From: JBMYQA01 sp049600855
Lineage (GTDB): Bacteria; Bacteroidota; Bacteroidia; Cytophagales; Flammeovirgaceae
Assembly: GCA_049600855.1 (NCBI GenBank)
Contig: JBMYQA010000005.1
Span: 1-50,066 of the forward strand
Direction of reading: 5' to 3'
DNA: 50,066 bases
Each line of letters opens with the position of its first letter. Position 1 is the stretch's first letter. Under the pieces are notes generated by a model. The model did no database searches and was not told where the DNA came from. It worked only from the letters and a program-made list of their open reading frames with translations. This document shows, one piece after another, positions 26,053 through 34,186 of the stretch. Both the position numbers and the translations under genes were made by a program.

Positions 26053-26802
26053 ATGATGAAGTTATTGGAAGGAAAAAATGCCTTGATCACAGGTGGTTCT
26101 CGCGGAATTGGAAGAGCAATTGCACTCAAATATGCCGAGCAAGGGGCTCATGTTGGATTTACATTCCTCTCTAGTGTAGAAAAAGCCAAGGCTTTGGAAG
26201 AAGAATTGAAAGCATTTGGGGTAAATGCAAAAGGTTTCCAATCAGATGCTTCCGATTTTGGAGCTGCAGAACAGTTGATTAAAGATTTTACCACCGAGTT
26301 CGGCTCATTAGATGTATTGGTAAATAATGCTGGAATTACACGCGATGGCCTATTGATGCGAATGAGTGAAGATCAGTTTGACGTAGTCATCAATACCAAT
26401 TTAAAGTCGATTTTCAACCTGACTAAAGCGGCTTGTAGAACGTTAATGAAGCAACGTGCGGGTTCTATTGTCAATATGAGTTCAGTAGTTGGCGTAAGAG
26501 GAAATGCTGGTCAGGCAAATTATGCAGCTTCTAAAGCTGGTATTATTGGCTTTACCAAATCGATTGCCCTAGAATTAGGTTCTCGAAATATTCGCGCGAA
26601 TGTCATTGCCCCAGGCTTCATCGAAACGGAAATGACCGCGTCTTTAGACGAAAAGATGGTGAAAGAATGGGCCGATCAAATTCCCATGAAACGCGGGGGA
26701 AAAGCAGAAGAAGTAGCTGATTTAACCGTTTTCTTAGGTTCTGATATGTCTACCTACATCACTGGACAAGTCATTGAAATCAATGGTGGAATGAATACCT
26801 AA
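26053..26802 (+). CDS. fabG: FabG: 3-oxoacyl-ACP reductase
   Basis: The protein has about 249 residues from the ATG at 26053 (or 26056), the usual FabG length; a frame opening at 25993 adds an unlikely N-terminus. It is a classical short-chain dehydrogenase: ALITGGSRGIGRAI binds NADPH, NNAG is present, and the catalytic Ser-Tyr-Lys is in NMSSVVGVRGNAGQANYAASKAG (Ser, Tyr, Lys). The tail has PGFIETEMT and INGGM. It reduces 3-oxoacyl-ACP in fatty-acid elongation. No other fatty-acid gene is adjacent, so another SDR role cannot be excluded, but the match to FabG is strong. A strong terminator follows at 26854-26919. Confidence 0.9.
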   Translation: MMKLLEGKNALITGGSRGIGRAIALKYAEQGAHVGFTFLSSVEKAKALEEELKAFGVNAKGFQSDASDFGAAEQLIKDFTTEFGSLDVLVNNAGITRDGLLMRMSEDQFDVVINTNLKSIFNLTKAACRTLMKQRAGSIVNMSSVVGVRGNAGQANYAASKAGIIGFTKSIALELGSRNIRANVIAPGFIETEMTASLDEKMVKEWADQIPMKRGGKAEEVADLTVFLGSDMSTYITGQVIEINGGMNT

Positions 26803-26853
26803 TTCATTCGTTTTGAATCCGTACACTCGCATTACATAGCGTGTAACGAGAAT

Positions 26854-26919
26854 AAATGCAACCTCTTCATTTTAGTTTTTAAACACCTAAAACTCAAATT
26901 GAAGGGGTTGCATTTTTTT
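26854..26919 (+). terminator. Strong terminator after fabG
   Basis: AAATGCAACCTCTTCA (from about 26854) pairs with TGAAGGGGTTGCATTT (to about 26914), with an inner TTTTAG/CTAAAA stem, followed by a T-run. It runs right into the msrA remnant. Confidence 0.85.
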
Positions 26920-26921
26920 AG

Positions 26922-27119
26922 CATTCACAAAAAGAATTTGAAAACGCTTTAGTGAATCAGGTGTTACCCTTTGGAATATTTCAAGCGAATGAGCCCCAAT
27001 TTTTAAACTATTATCGATCAAATCCTGAAAAGCCTTTTTGCCAAACGTATATTAACCCTAAATTAGTCACGTTGGTGAACACATTTGATCAACAAATACA
27101 ATACTTCAAAGAACAATAA
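26922..27119 (+). pseudogene. 5'-truncated remnant of methionine sulfoxide reductase A (msrA)
   Basis: An open frame from the stop at 26919 to TAA at 27117-27119 reads NQVLPFGIFQANEPQFLNYY and then RSNPEKPFCQTYINPKL. This matches the C-terminal quarter of MsrA, where the family has a YHQDYY segment, a conserved Tyr-Cys pair (here Phe-Cys) and IxPKL. The catalytic N-terminal part (GCFW) is missing, and the frame starts directly after a fabG terminator. It has no likely start: only a GTG at 26952 would give 55 residues. It ends five bases before the ATG of the VOC gene. I see this as a deletion remnant; the match is by memory of the family pattern. Confidence 0.6.
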
Positions 27120-27123
27120 ACTC

Positions 27124-27486
27124 ATGAAAAATCGTGCGAAATCCATCCAAGCATTTATTGGTGCTAAAGACTACAACCTCACAAGAGCCTTTTACCGAGA
27201 TTGGGGGTTTGAAGAATTAATCACTTCTCCTAACATGTCTGTCTTTCGGAAAGGTAGTGTTGCCTTTTACCTACAAGATTATTATGTAAAAGATTGGGTG
27301 GATAATACCATGCTTTTCCTAGAGGTAGAAGATTTAACTGCTTATTGGGAAGAATTGGTAAGTCTGAAGTTAGATGAAAAGTACGAAGCTGTACGGCTGG
27401 TTCCTGTGAAAGAATTTGATTGGGGAAAAGAAGGATTTATCCATGATCCTTCAGGCGTATTGTGGCATATTGGCGAGTTTAAGTAG
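27124..27486 (+). CDS. VOC-superfamily (glyoxalase/bleomycin-resistance-like) protein
   Basis: From the ATG at 27124 the protein has 120 residues, the usual length of a single VOC module pair. Recognisable parts are SIQAFIGAKDYNLTRAFY, VFRKGSVAFYLQDYY, NTMLFLEVEDLTAYWEEL and the C-terminal FIHDPSGVLWHIGEF, with the metal/edge-strand DPxGxxWH pattern. VOC proteins isomerise, bind or cleave small molecules; the substrate is unknown. A frame opens further upstream at 27085 with TTG, inside the msrA remnant, and is unlikely. The ATG lies five bases after the remnant's stop, as in an old operon. Confidence 0.82.
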   Translation: MKNRAKSIQAFIGAKDYNLTRAFYRDWGFEELITSPNMSVFRKGSVAFYLQDYYVKDWVDNTMLFLEVEDLTAYWEELVSLKLDEKYEAVRLVPVKEFDWGKEGFIHDPSGVLWHIGEFK

Positions 27487-27755
27487 GTCATTCCTGCCCC
27501 ATTCCACTTTTCTTATCTGATTGATTTTCAGTATATTCGCTTAAACGATTACACGTAAAGTATTCATAACCAGCATATTAATTATAAATATTGACTTTTT
27601 TAGCAATTTCAACTTTATATTTCATCAATTCACCACAGTGATTCTTCACTTCACCTAGTTTTTCTGTTAGCCCACCCAAAGTCGCTATGCAAGCACAAAC
27701 TTCTCCCCTATGTTTGTACCATCAATTGAATGTCAAACATCTTAAACTTACAACT

Positions 27756-28094
27756 ATGAAAAGTATGATTATTAAAGTAGTCGCAGTTGTGGCAACCGTA
27801 GTAGCCATTGCGAGCAGTTCATTTGCAGCAGGAGGTGGAGATGCTGCCAAAGTAAAAGTAGAGTTATTCCAGCGCAAAGGGAAAGTGATTGCACTTCACT
27901 TTGAGAAGCCAGATAAGGAAGTCATTAAAATCAAAATATATGACACCACTACTAACAAAGTGGTATTCACAGGATCAAAGAAAAAGCACGATTTAGGCAT
28001 CATCCGATATGATATGTCTCGTTTGCCAGAAGGATCTTATAAGATTGAAGTTTCATCAAACAATTCGGTATTCAGCAAGGAGTTCGAATTTTAA
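27756..28094 (+). CDS. Small secreted protein with beta-sandwich-like domain
   Basis: From the ATG at 27756 the protein has 112 residues. A signal peptide (MIIKVVAVVATVVAIASSSFA) is followed by about 90 residues of alternating strands: KVKVELFQRKGKVIALHF, EVIKIKIYDTTTNKVVFTG, SYKIEVSSNNSVFSKEFEF. This is like a small Ig-like fold of the type often found as DUF3244 or T9SS-type sorting-like domains, but I cannot name the family. It would sit in the periplasm or outer membrane. It is a single gene with a terminator at 28120. Frame extension to 27687 would precede the signal peptide and is rejected. Confidence 0.68.
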   Translation: MKSMIIKVVAVVATVVAIASSSFAAGGGDAAKVKVELFQRKGKVIALHFEKPDKEVIKIKIYDTTTNKVVFTGSKKKHDLGIIRYDMSRLPEGSYKIEVSSNNSVFSKEFEF

Positions 28095-28119
28095 TTTTTG
28101 TAGTAATATAATAAGGAGG

Positions 28120-28154
28120 AAAAGCCTTAGCTCACCTGAGCTTGGGCTTTTTTA
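28120..28154 (+). terminator. Terminator after small secreted protein
   Basis: AAAGCC..TAGCTCA pairs with TGAGCTT..GGGCTTT, followed by TTTTTA. It lies 26 bases after the stop at 28094. Confidence 0.75.
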
Positions 28155-28157
28155 TTT

Positions 28158-28194
28158 AGAGCTTGTTTAACATGGGGAATTTTAAACAAGCTCT
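28158..28194. terminator. Second hairpin, facing the minus-strand gene at 28198
   Basis: AGAGCTTGTTTAA (28158-28170) pairs perfectly with TTAAACAAGCTCT (28182-28194). It lies directly after the stop of the minus-strand gene and probably terminates it; on that strand it is followed by aaataaaaaa, so the T-run is weak. Confidence 0.6.
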
Positions 28195-28197
28195 TAA

Positions 28198-28926
28198 TCA
28201 ATCAATAAAGACTTGCTCATAGTTCACTTCATAACCTGCTGGAACTTTAGGAATTTTTACAGCAAATTGCCGCAACCCTCCAGCTCTACAGCCTCCCCAA
28301 ATATTGTAAAGTTGCCAAACTAGCTTTTTTTGCTCATGATTAAGGTAAAACTCATGATCAAAACTGGCTAGGCAATCGCCTCCTGCGTAACGGAACAATA
28401 CGCATTCCTTTGTAAAGTCAACTTCCATATTGCGCAACTCAGGGCACTTTTTAATGAATTCCTGAAAGTCTGATTCAGATTGAAGAACGAAGGGTCCGCT
28501 TACAGGGTATTTACACCTGAAAAATGGAATAAAGGTATGACTAACCGGTTCATAAGTAGCTTGCTGCGCCCTAAGACTATCTTTTTCCATCAATAACCAA
28601 TAGAAGCTATTATGACAGTTATTTTGATGACACGCTTTTCTACTGCCTTTACAAAACAGTATACATTGTGCACAGCGCGACTTACCGATTAAGTAATAAT
28701 TCTGAAAATCGATTGGAGGTAAACTATCTTTGTGGATATTTTTGAACGTGTGGTGATACATAGAATCAGTCGTGATTGGAGTGCTATGATAGCGAAACGC
28801 ACTCTTAGGCAGTTGATGCGTCATATCTTTGGGAAAAATGTTGTTGTGCATCGAATTATCACCATGCTGCGCGTTAATCTGAATGATGAAAATGCTGCAA
28901 CACAAACACAGAATATATTTTTTCAT
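28198..28926 (-). CDS. Secreted Cys-rich hypothetical protein
   Basis: The 242-residue protein starts with a Sec signal (MKKYILCLCCSIFIIQINA). A Cys-rich middle (SRCAQCILFCKGSRKACHQ, NNCH) may form disulfides or bind metal. The C-terminal part (LQSESDFQEFIKKC, VDFTKECVLFRYAGGDCLAS, LRQFAVKIPKVPAGYEV) has a two-layer beta look that recalls the PrcB-like fold, weakly. Cys and Trp residues recur near the end (IWGGCRAGG). I cannot name a function. The gene is monocistronic. The name is left open. Confidence 0.62.
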   Translation of the reverse strand: MKKYILCLCCSIFIIQINAQHGDNSMHNNIFPKDMTHQLPKSAFRYHSTPITTDSMYHHTFKNIHKDSLPPIDFQNYYLIGKSRCAQCILFCKGSRKACHQNNCHNSFYWLLMEKDSLRAQQATYEPVSHTFIPFFRCKYPVSGPFVLQSESDFQEFIKKCPELRNMEVDFTKECVLFRYAGGDCLASFDHEFYLNHEQKKLVWQLYNIWGGCRAGGLRQFAVKIPKVPAGYEVNYEQVFID

Positions 28927-29199
28927 ACCATTAATTGTTTGTATCCAATTAAAAGATGAATTTGTAATGCTGATTCCACAAATAAGTAGGTAGGTAACAT
29001 AAATTCACCACGTCAATCCTACATTTCACCCTACTGATTTGGCAGTTTACCCAAAGTCGTTAGGTTCGAGTAAGATATCCTACTACTTTTACATCATTAA
29101 TTACAATGCAATAGGAGATTCATACATTGCCATTCATAAATCGGCAATGAAATAGATATACTAATTTTTAAACACAGTAATGTGTAGTAGTAACGTGAA

Positions 29200-29229
29200 A
29201 GGCTGTCTTTAAAAGACAGTCTTTTTTTG
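29200..29229 (+). terminator. Isolated plus-strand intrinsic terminator
   Basis: AGGCTGTCTTT (29200-29210) pairs with AAAGACAGTCT (29212-29222), with a loop of one base (so inner pairs open in practice) and then TTTTTTT. No plus-strand gene precedes it closer than 28094. Confidence 0.7.
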
Positions 29230-29279
29230 TATAAAAATAATATGAAGAAAGTTGTGATGGGCGGAAGCATACAAAGGGC

Positions 29280-29380
29280 TATAAAACAATAAAGTGGTGG
29301 ACAAAATCCACCACTTTTGCGTGAGAAATCCAAAAAGCACCATAAAAACGGATTTATACGGCTATTGCCGAAACTCACGC
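29280..29380 (-). ncRNA. Candidate structured RNA: three-way junction plus terminator-like hairpin
   Basis: On the minus strand, GCGTGAG (29374-29380) pairs with CTCACGC (29319-29325). Inside are two short stems: CGGC-AATA-GCCG and AAATCC...GGATTT (with an 18-base loop), making a three-way junction. It is followed by AAAGTGGTGGA/TCCACCACTTT (29291-29317) with loop TTTTG and then ATTGTTTTAT, like a terminator. This architecture is seen directly; that it is an RNA is inference. It could also be a DNA hairpin of a small mobile element. Confidence 0.4.
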
Positions 29381-29421
29381 ATATATCTTTAAAAGAATCA
29401 AAAAAACTCTTATTAAAATCA

Positions 29422-29535
29422 ATGTGTAAGAAAGATAAGCTAAAAAAACTGCAATTCCAGCTTTAATTCAAGCTTATACAGCAAAGAAAAGAATTGTTGG
29501 AAAAATTGCCAAATAAAATAGGTCAGTTTAACTAA
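29422..29535 (+). pseudogene. Short frame interrupted by an in-frame TAA
   Basis: A Lys/Leu-rich frame reads MCKKDKLKKLQFQL, a TAA, then FKLIQQRKELLEKLP before a final TAA. The two parts share one frame and a helical character. It may be a decayed small gene or chance; no family is recognised. Confidence 0.2.
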
Positions 29536-30004
29536 TTTGAATGTAATAAAAATTAATTGTTACATTATTCTTACGTAGTTTATTACGTACAACAGCCTTT
29601 TTTGAAAAGCAATTTCAATCTAAGAATGGATTCTATTTTTTGGAAATGTGACTCAATCGTGCATATCTCCACATCCATACTTATGGTAACACAGTATAAT
29701 TATATCAAGATTAGCATTGCTGCAAACTCATCATAAGTAGTTATTAGTATACTTGCTACTCATTTCTTCTCAAAATTGGAAACACTTACCTTTCATCTTC
29801 AAAACTTAGGGCTTTATCCATTCTTTTTCTGCACATGTAAGGAAGTTATATAACTTTAACAGCTATGATTGAAGAAGGTTTACTTTTTTCCTGAAAATAG
29901 CTAGGAAACTATTCATCATAAAACAGGAGGAAAGGATGAAGAACATATGGAAAGCAACTCTTCAGTGAACATAAATTACCAAGAAACAGTTATAATTATG
30001 AATT

Positions 30005-30036
30005 GAGCACTTCAGTGGAAGTGTACTCGTTTTTTT
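30005..30036 (+). terminator. Terminator-like hairpin in the gene-free region
   Basis: GAGCACTT (30005-30012) pairs with AAGTG-TA-CTC (30019-30028), with a two-base bulge, and is followed by GTTTTTTT. It lies 37 bases after a ten-codon frame with a strong ribosome-binding site (29936-29968). Confidence 0.5.
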
Positions 30037-30248
30037 CCAAATGAAAGCTGAAAAAAGCTAAAAAAATCACTTTTCCACTATATTTTTGTACTTTTCCACC
30101 ACAAAATACCTACTCTACAATATCACAATCTAGGCTTTATAAACGAAAAATGCCGAATTTATCGTTGCTGCAATGCACTGAATTCAGACTAAAGCCATAA
30201 CTGCTTAACCCAATTCAACATACTTGGATGTTAATTTATTTATAAAAA

Positions 30249-32552
30249 ATGAGAAAACTTTACGCATTTTGTGTGGTAATGTTAGTGAGCTTAGGACTAC
30301 AAGCACAAGACAATACCAACCACAGTAAATTTAGACAACTTTGGGAAGAGCTTCCAACTCCCAACAATTACCGTACGGCATCTGGAGCGCCTGGTCATGA
30401 ATACTGGCAGCAACGTGCCGACTACGAAATTGATGTAGAATTAGATGAAGAAAAACATCGCATCACTGGTAAGGAAAAGATTACCTACACCAATAACTCT
30501 CCTGACGAACTGAGATACATTTGGGTACAGCTCGATCAGAATATGCGTGCACCTGATTCTGATACCTATAAAACAAGTACTGGTAAAATCCGAGATAAAA
30601 TGACTTGGAGAGGGATGCAACGTACCATGGGTTACCCAGATTATGACGGAGGGCACAAGATTCAATCGGTAACAGATGCTAAAGGAAACAAGCTGCCTTA
30701 TACCATTGTATCAACGATGATGCGTGTAGATTTGCCACAAGCGGTTAAAAAAGGAGATACTTTTGTGTTCAACATCGAGTGGTATTACAACATCAACGAT
30801 CGTAACTTGATGGGTGGCCGTGGTGGTTATGAAACTTTTGAAGATGGAAATACACTATATACCATCACGCAATGGTTCCCGCGCATGGCTGTGTATGATG
30901 ATGTCAATGGTTGGCAACATAAACAATTTTTAGGGCGTGGCGAATTTACCCTTCCTTTCGGGGATTATAAAGTAAACATCACCGTTCCTGCTGATCACAT
31001 CGTTGCCTCTACAGGCGAGTTGCAAAATGCACAAGATGTATTGACCAAAAAGCAACGGGATTTATTTGAGAAATCAAAAAAATCGAATAAACCTGTAATT
31101 ATTGTCAGTCAAAAGGAAGTGGAAGCAAAAGAGAAAACGCGTGCTACTGACAAGAAAACGTGGACTTACCATGCGGAAAATGTAAGAGATTTTGCCTTTG
31201 GCAGTTCTCGTAAATTTATTTGGGATGCCATGGGTGTAGCGATTGAAGGAAAAACGGTGATGGCGATGTCTTACTACCCTAAAGAGGCGAATCCTTTATA
31301 TGAAACGTACTCTACCGAGGTAGTCGCACAAACCTTAAAAACGTATTCAAAATATACGATTCCTTATCCTTATCCTGTAGCGATTTCGGTAGAGGCAAGT
31401 AACGGCATGGAATATCCGATGATTTGCTTCAATTATGGTCGTCCAGAAAAAGACGGTACGTACTCAGAACGCATTAAGTATGGGATGATTGGGGTAATTA
31501 TTCATGAGGTAGGGCACAACTTTTTCCCTATGATCATTAACTCTGATGAGCGCCAATGGACTTGGATGGATGAAGGCTTGAACTCTTTTGTTCAACATTT
31601 AACAGAGCAGGAATGGGAAGAAGGCTATCCTTCGAGAAGAGGACCTGCACACAAGATTGTCAACTACATGAAAGGAAGTAAGAAAGGAATGGTACCCATT
31701 ATGACTAACTCTGAATCTATTCCTCAGTTTGGCAATAATGCTTATGGCAAACCAGCTACTGCGTTAAATATTTTGAGAGAGACTGTAATGGGACGTGAGT
31801 TATTTGATTATGCCTTTAAAGAGTATTGTAGAAGATGGGCTTTCAGGCATCCTCAACCTGCTGACTTATTCCGCACCATGGAAGATGCTTCAGGAATGGA
31901 CTTAGATTGGTTTTGGAGAGGTTGGTTCTACACCACTGATAATGTAGATATTTCTTTGGAAGGAGTCACTTTCTACGAAATTGACACAAAAAATCCTGAT
32001 GTAGAAAAGCCTAAGTTGATGGCAATCAGAGATGCCAAACCAGCGTACATCGCGGATACGCGAAATAAGGATATGAAAAAGGTAGTTGAGGAAAATAAAA
32101 ATTTAGCAGATTTCTACAATAGCTATGATCCATTAGCAGTAACTAAAACGGATCGTGAGCGGTATCAAAAGTATGTAGAAAGTTTAGGAGAAGAAGAGAA
32201 GGAATTAATTAAATCAGGTACTTACTTCTACGAGTTGGAATTGAAAAATATTGGCGGTTTAATCATGCCTGTTATCGTTGAGTTGGAATATGAAGATGGT
32301 TCTAAAGAAATTAAGCGCTTCCCGGCTGAAATTTGGAGGATGAATAATGAGCATATCTTCAAAATCATTCATACGACTAAAAAAGTGAAGCAATTTACAC
32401 TTGACCCATTATTGGAGACCGCTGATACTGATGTGGAAAACAACTATTTCCCTCCTAAGCCTGTAGAATCTCGTTTCGAAATCTATAAGCGCAATAGCAG
32501 AAAGCGGGAAAACCCAATGCAACAAGCTGAAAGAGAGAAGAAGAGTGAATAA
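30249..32552 (+). CDS. M1-family zinc metallopeptidase (secreted aminopeptidase type)
   Basis: The 767-residue protein begins with a signal peptide (FCVVMLVSLGLQAQ, cleavage near 20). It has the M1 zinc motif HEVGHN (His419, Glu420, His423) and the third ligand Glu442 after exactly 18 residues, and the substrate motif NGMEYP near 386-390 in place of the classic GAMEN. An N-terminal beta-sandwich (60-240) and a C-terminal domain (about 600-767) are usual for the family. The C-terminus is rich in Lys and Arg. It probably acts in the periplasm or outside, breaking peptides from the N-terminus. It is a single gene with a strong UUCG-loop terminator at 32594. Confidence 0.92.
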   Translation: MRKLYAFCVVMLVSLGLQAQDNTNHSKFRQLWEELPTPNNYRTASGAPGHEYWQQRADYEIDVELDEEKHRITGKEKITYTNNSPDELRYIWVQLDQNMRAPDSDTYKTSTGKIRDKMTWRGMQRTMGYPDYDGGHKIQSVTDAKGNKLPYTIVSTMMRVDLPQAVKKGDTFVFNIEWYYNINDRNLMGGRGGYETFEDGNTLYTITQWFPRMAVYDDVNGWQHKQFLGRGEFTLPFGDYKVNITVPADHIVASTGELQNAQDVLTKKQRDLFEKSKKSNKPVIIVSQKEVEAKEKTRATDKKTWTYHAENVRDFAFGSSRKFIWDAMGVAIEGKTVMAMSYYPKEANPLYETYSTEVVAQTLKTYSKYTIPYPYPVAISVEASNGMEYPMICFNYGRPEKDGTYSERIKYGMIGVIIHEVGHNFFPMIINSDERQWTWMDEGLNSFVQHLTEQEWEEGYPSRRGPAHKIVNYMKGSKKGMVPIMTNSESIPQFGNNAYGKPATALNILRETVMGRELFDYAFKEYCRRWAFRHPQPADLFRTMEDASGMDLDWFWRGWFYTTDNVDISLEGVTFYEIDTKNPDVEKPKLMAIRDAKPAYIADTRNKDMKKVVEENKNLADFYNSYDPLAVTKTDRERYQKYVESLGEEEKELIKSGTYFYELELKNIGGLIMPVIVELEYEDGSKEIKRFPAEIWRMNNEHIFKIIHTTKKVKQFTLDPLLETADTDVENNYFPPKPVESRFEIYKRNSRKRENPMQQAEREKKSE

Positions 32553-32593
32553 GAAATTCGGGTAATATTAGGAAGTTGATGACTTCCGAGGAA

Positions 32594-32620
32594 AAGGCGA
32601 ACCTTCGGGTTCGTCTTTTT
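32594..32620 (+). terminator. Terminator with UUCG loop after the M1 peptidase gene
   Basis: AAGGCGAACC pairs with GGTTCGTCTT around the stable TTCG tetraloop (32604-32607), followed by TTTTTTA. Ten pairs with one G-U. Confidence 0.85.
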
Positions 32621-32792
32621 TATATGAAACTTTTATACTCGCTCAGCATATTCCTTCAAGCCCTCAATCGCTTTTTCAAATCTACACGAAGTATGGCTTT
32701 AATCAAGATATCTATTCAACAATTGGCATCTTTCAAGTGGAATAATTTCAACAGGTATTTTCTCTAAGAAGCTGTTTTAAAATAATCATAAA

Positions 32793-32823
32793 ACAAAAAA
32801 GCCCCAATCTTCCGAAAGGGGCT
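32793..32823 (-). terminator. Terminator of the CBM48 gene
   Basis: On the minus strand AGCCCC pairs with GGGGCT around a 14-base loop and is followed by TTTTTTGTTT. It lies 24 bases after the stop at 32847. Confidence 0.8.
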
Positions 32824-32846
32824 GAAGCTCTTTAAGGGAACTATTC

Positions 32847-33155
32847 TTACAGTTCCACTACACAGTTTTCAGAATCTGCAAATTCAGATTGAATATACTT
32901 GTCTGCTTCGTCGTCATTTACCCAAGTTTCACCATCAAGTAGGTAACGGAATTGATATTCTTTTCCGCTTTCAAGATCAACAGTAGTGGTAAAACCTCCA
33001 TTTTTCAACGCCTTCATAGGAGTGGCCTCTGGATTCCATTCGTTGAAATCGCCAACTACAGCAGCAGCCTTCGCTCCGTTAGCCAATTCGCTATCTACTT
33101 TAAAAGTAGTTTTGCAAACAGGCTTGCTTTTCAAAAACTTCTTCTTGATACTCAT
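32847..33155 (-). CDS. CBM48 / isoamylase-N-like glycogen-binding protein
   Basis: The 102-residue protein is nearly one domain of the early-set type found at the start of glycogen-branching enzymes and in the AMPK beta subunit. Seen are KVDSELANGAKAAAVVGDF, NEWNPEATPMKAL, GFTTTVDLESGKEYQFRYLLDG and WVNDDEADKYIQ, the usual glycogen-binding strands with conserved Trp residues. It lacks any catalytic part. It could bind glycogen or another alpha-glucan in the cytoplasm; the name is from family pattern. Single gene with its own terminator. Confidence 0.87.
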   Translation of the reverse strand: MSIKKKFLKSKPVCKTTFKVDSELANGAKAAAVVGDFNEWNPEATPMKALKNGGFTTTVDLESGKEYQFRYLLDGETWVNDDEADKYIQSEFADSENCVVEL

Positions 33156-33385
33156 GATACAAAAGTTTAAGTTCTAAAGTTTGGCGGGTATATCAAAAAA
33201 ATACAATTTTTTAAAGTGCCATCAAACTGATTTGCAATACCCACATGCAAAAGTAATAATTACTTTTTTAATTTTCACTGCAAGGTATAAACATAAATGA
33301 ATAAATTCCAATATTTGGCTAAGCAACTATGCTTTTTTTAATTGCAATCGTTTTCAAAATGAGGGATTTAGGTCTTTTTTTACTT

Positions 33386-33964
33386 TTAAACTCCGATATC
33401 ATATGCTGTTAACCAGTTGTGCAGTAACTGCAAACCGTGCTCGGTGAGTGCAGCTTCGGGATGAAACTGAATCCCATGAATAGGATATTTCGTATGCCGA
33501 ATTGCCATGATTTCTTGACTTTCAGTAAAGGCAGTCACTACAAGATCGTCCTTAACATTCGTGGTATTTTCCAATATGAGGGAATGGTAGCGTACAATGT
33601 TAAATGCAGCGGGTAAGTCTTTAAATAGCGGATCATACGCACAATAAATGGTGGAAACTTTACCGTGCATGGGCTTTTGAGCTTTCACTAACTTCCACCC
33701 AAAATGTAATCCTATTGCCTGATGCCCAAGACAAATTCCTAAAATGGGTAATTTATTTACATAATGCCCAAGTACTTCCATTAAATTTCCCGCCTTTAAA
33801 GGATTCTCAGGTCCAGGTGAAAGTACTACAGCATCATAGTCATTTTTCGCAATTTCAGTTAATGGGATATTATTTCTTCGTACCTCACAAGTGATTCCTA
33901 ATTGTCCAAAGTAATCAACCAAGTTGTAAGTAAAAGAATCAAAATTATCTAACAGTAATATCAT
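33386..33964 (-). CDS. PabA/TrpG-type glutamine amidotransferase
   Basis: From the ATG at 33964 the protein has 192 residues. It is a class I glutamine amidotransferase: LLLDNFDSFTYNLVDYFGQL, LSPGPENP, catalytic Cys78 (Cys82 from the frame start at 33976) in ILGICLGHQAIG, and the His-Glu pair in GIQFHPEA. It supplies ammonia to a chorismate-using partner, either anthranilate synthase (TrpE) or aminodeoxychorismate synthase (PabB). As no trpE, trpD or pabB is next to it, a folate role or dual use is more likely than a trp operon role. Which of the two is not decided by the sequence. Confidence 0.85.
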   Translation of the reverse strand: MILLLDNFDSFTYNLVDYFGQLGITCEVRRNNIPLTEIAKNDYDAVVLSPGPENPLKAGNLMEVLGHYVNKLPILGICLGHQAIGLHFGWKLVKAQKPMHGKVSTIYCAYDPLFKDLPAAFNIVRYHSLILENTTNVKDDLVVTAFTESQEIMAIRHTKYPIHGIQFHPEAALTEHGLQLLHNWLTAYDIGV

Positions 33965-34186
33965 TCGATGATTCAATTAGGAGCAACTTGTGTTACAGCC
34001 CTTTACTCAGTTGGAATAAGGAGCTACCAATCTATTGCTCTTCCAAACCGAAAATTGCATTATTACAAGATGCAGTTTACATACGATAAGAAACTATTGT
34101 GCGAAGTTTATAATAGTTTTGAACAATGCCATGAAATGGTGAGATAAAGGCTATCTTCGTCATGCTAATCATCCTTTTTAGAACAC

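Larger units (their letters stand above)
28927..30248. other. 1.3-kb gene-free region with RNA-like structures
   Basis: No protein gene can be supported here. It holds a small inverted repeat (CATTGCC/GGCAATG, 29125-29149), a terminator (29200-29229), a three-way-junction element and a long hairpin (29291-29380), a short frame broken by one stop (29422-29535), a tiny frame with a strong Shine-Dalgarno sequence (29936-29968), a terminator-like hairpin (30005-30036) and a -7-like TATTTTTG at 30081-30088, 160 bases before the M1 peptidase gene. The remainder is AT-rich. Confidence 0.6.

Noticed and set aside
29097..29378. 93-residue minus-strand frame with a Phe/Cys/Leu-rich sequence
   Set aside because: It overlaps the palindromic RNA-like structures and its amino-acid pattern follows the hairpin sequence; no protein domain or ribosome-binding site. 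The structures explain the bases better.
32576..32767. 63-residue plus-strand frame after the M1 peptidase
   Set aside because: It spans the UUCG-loop terminator at 32594-32620 and has no domain.
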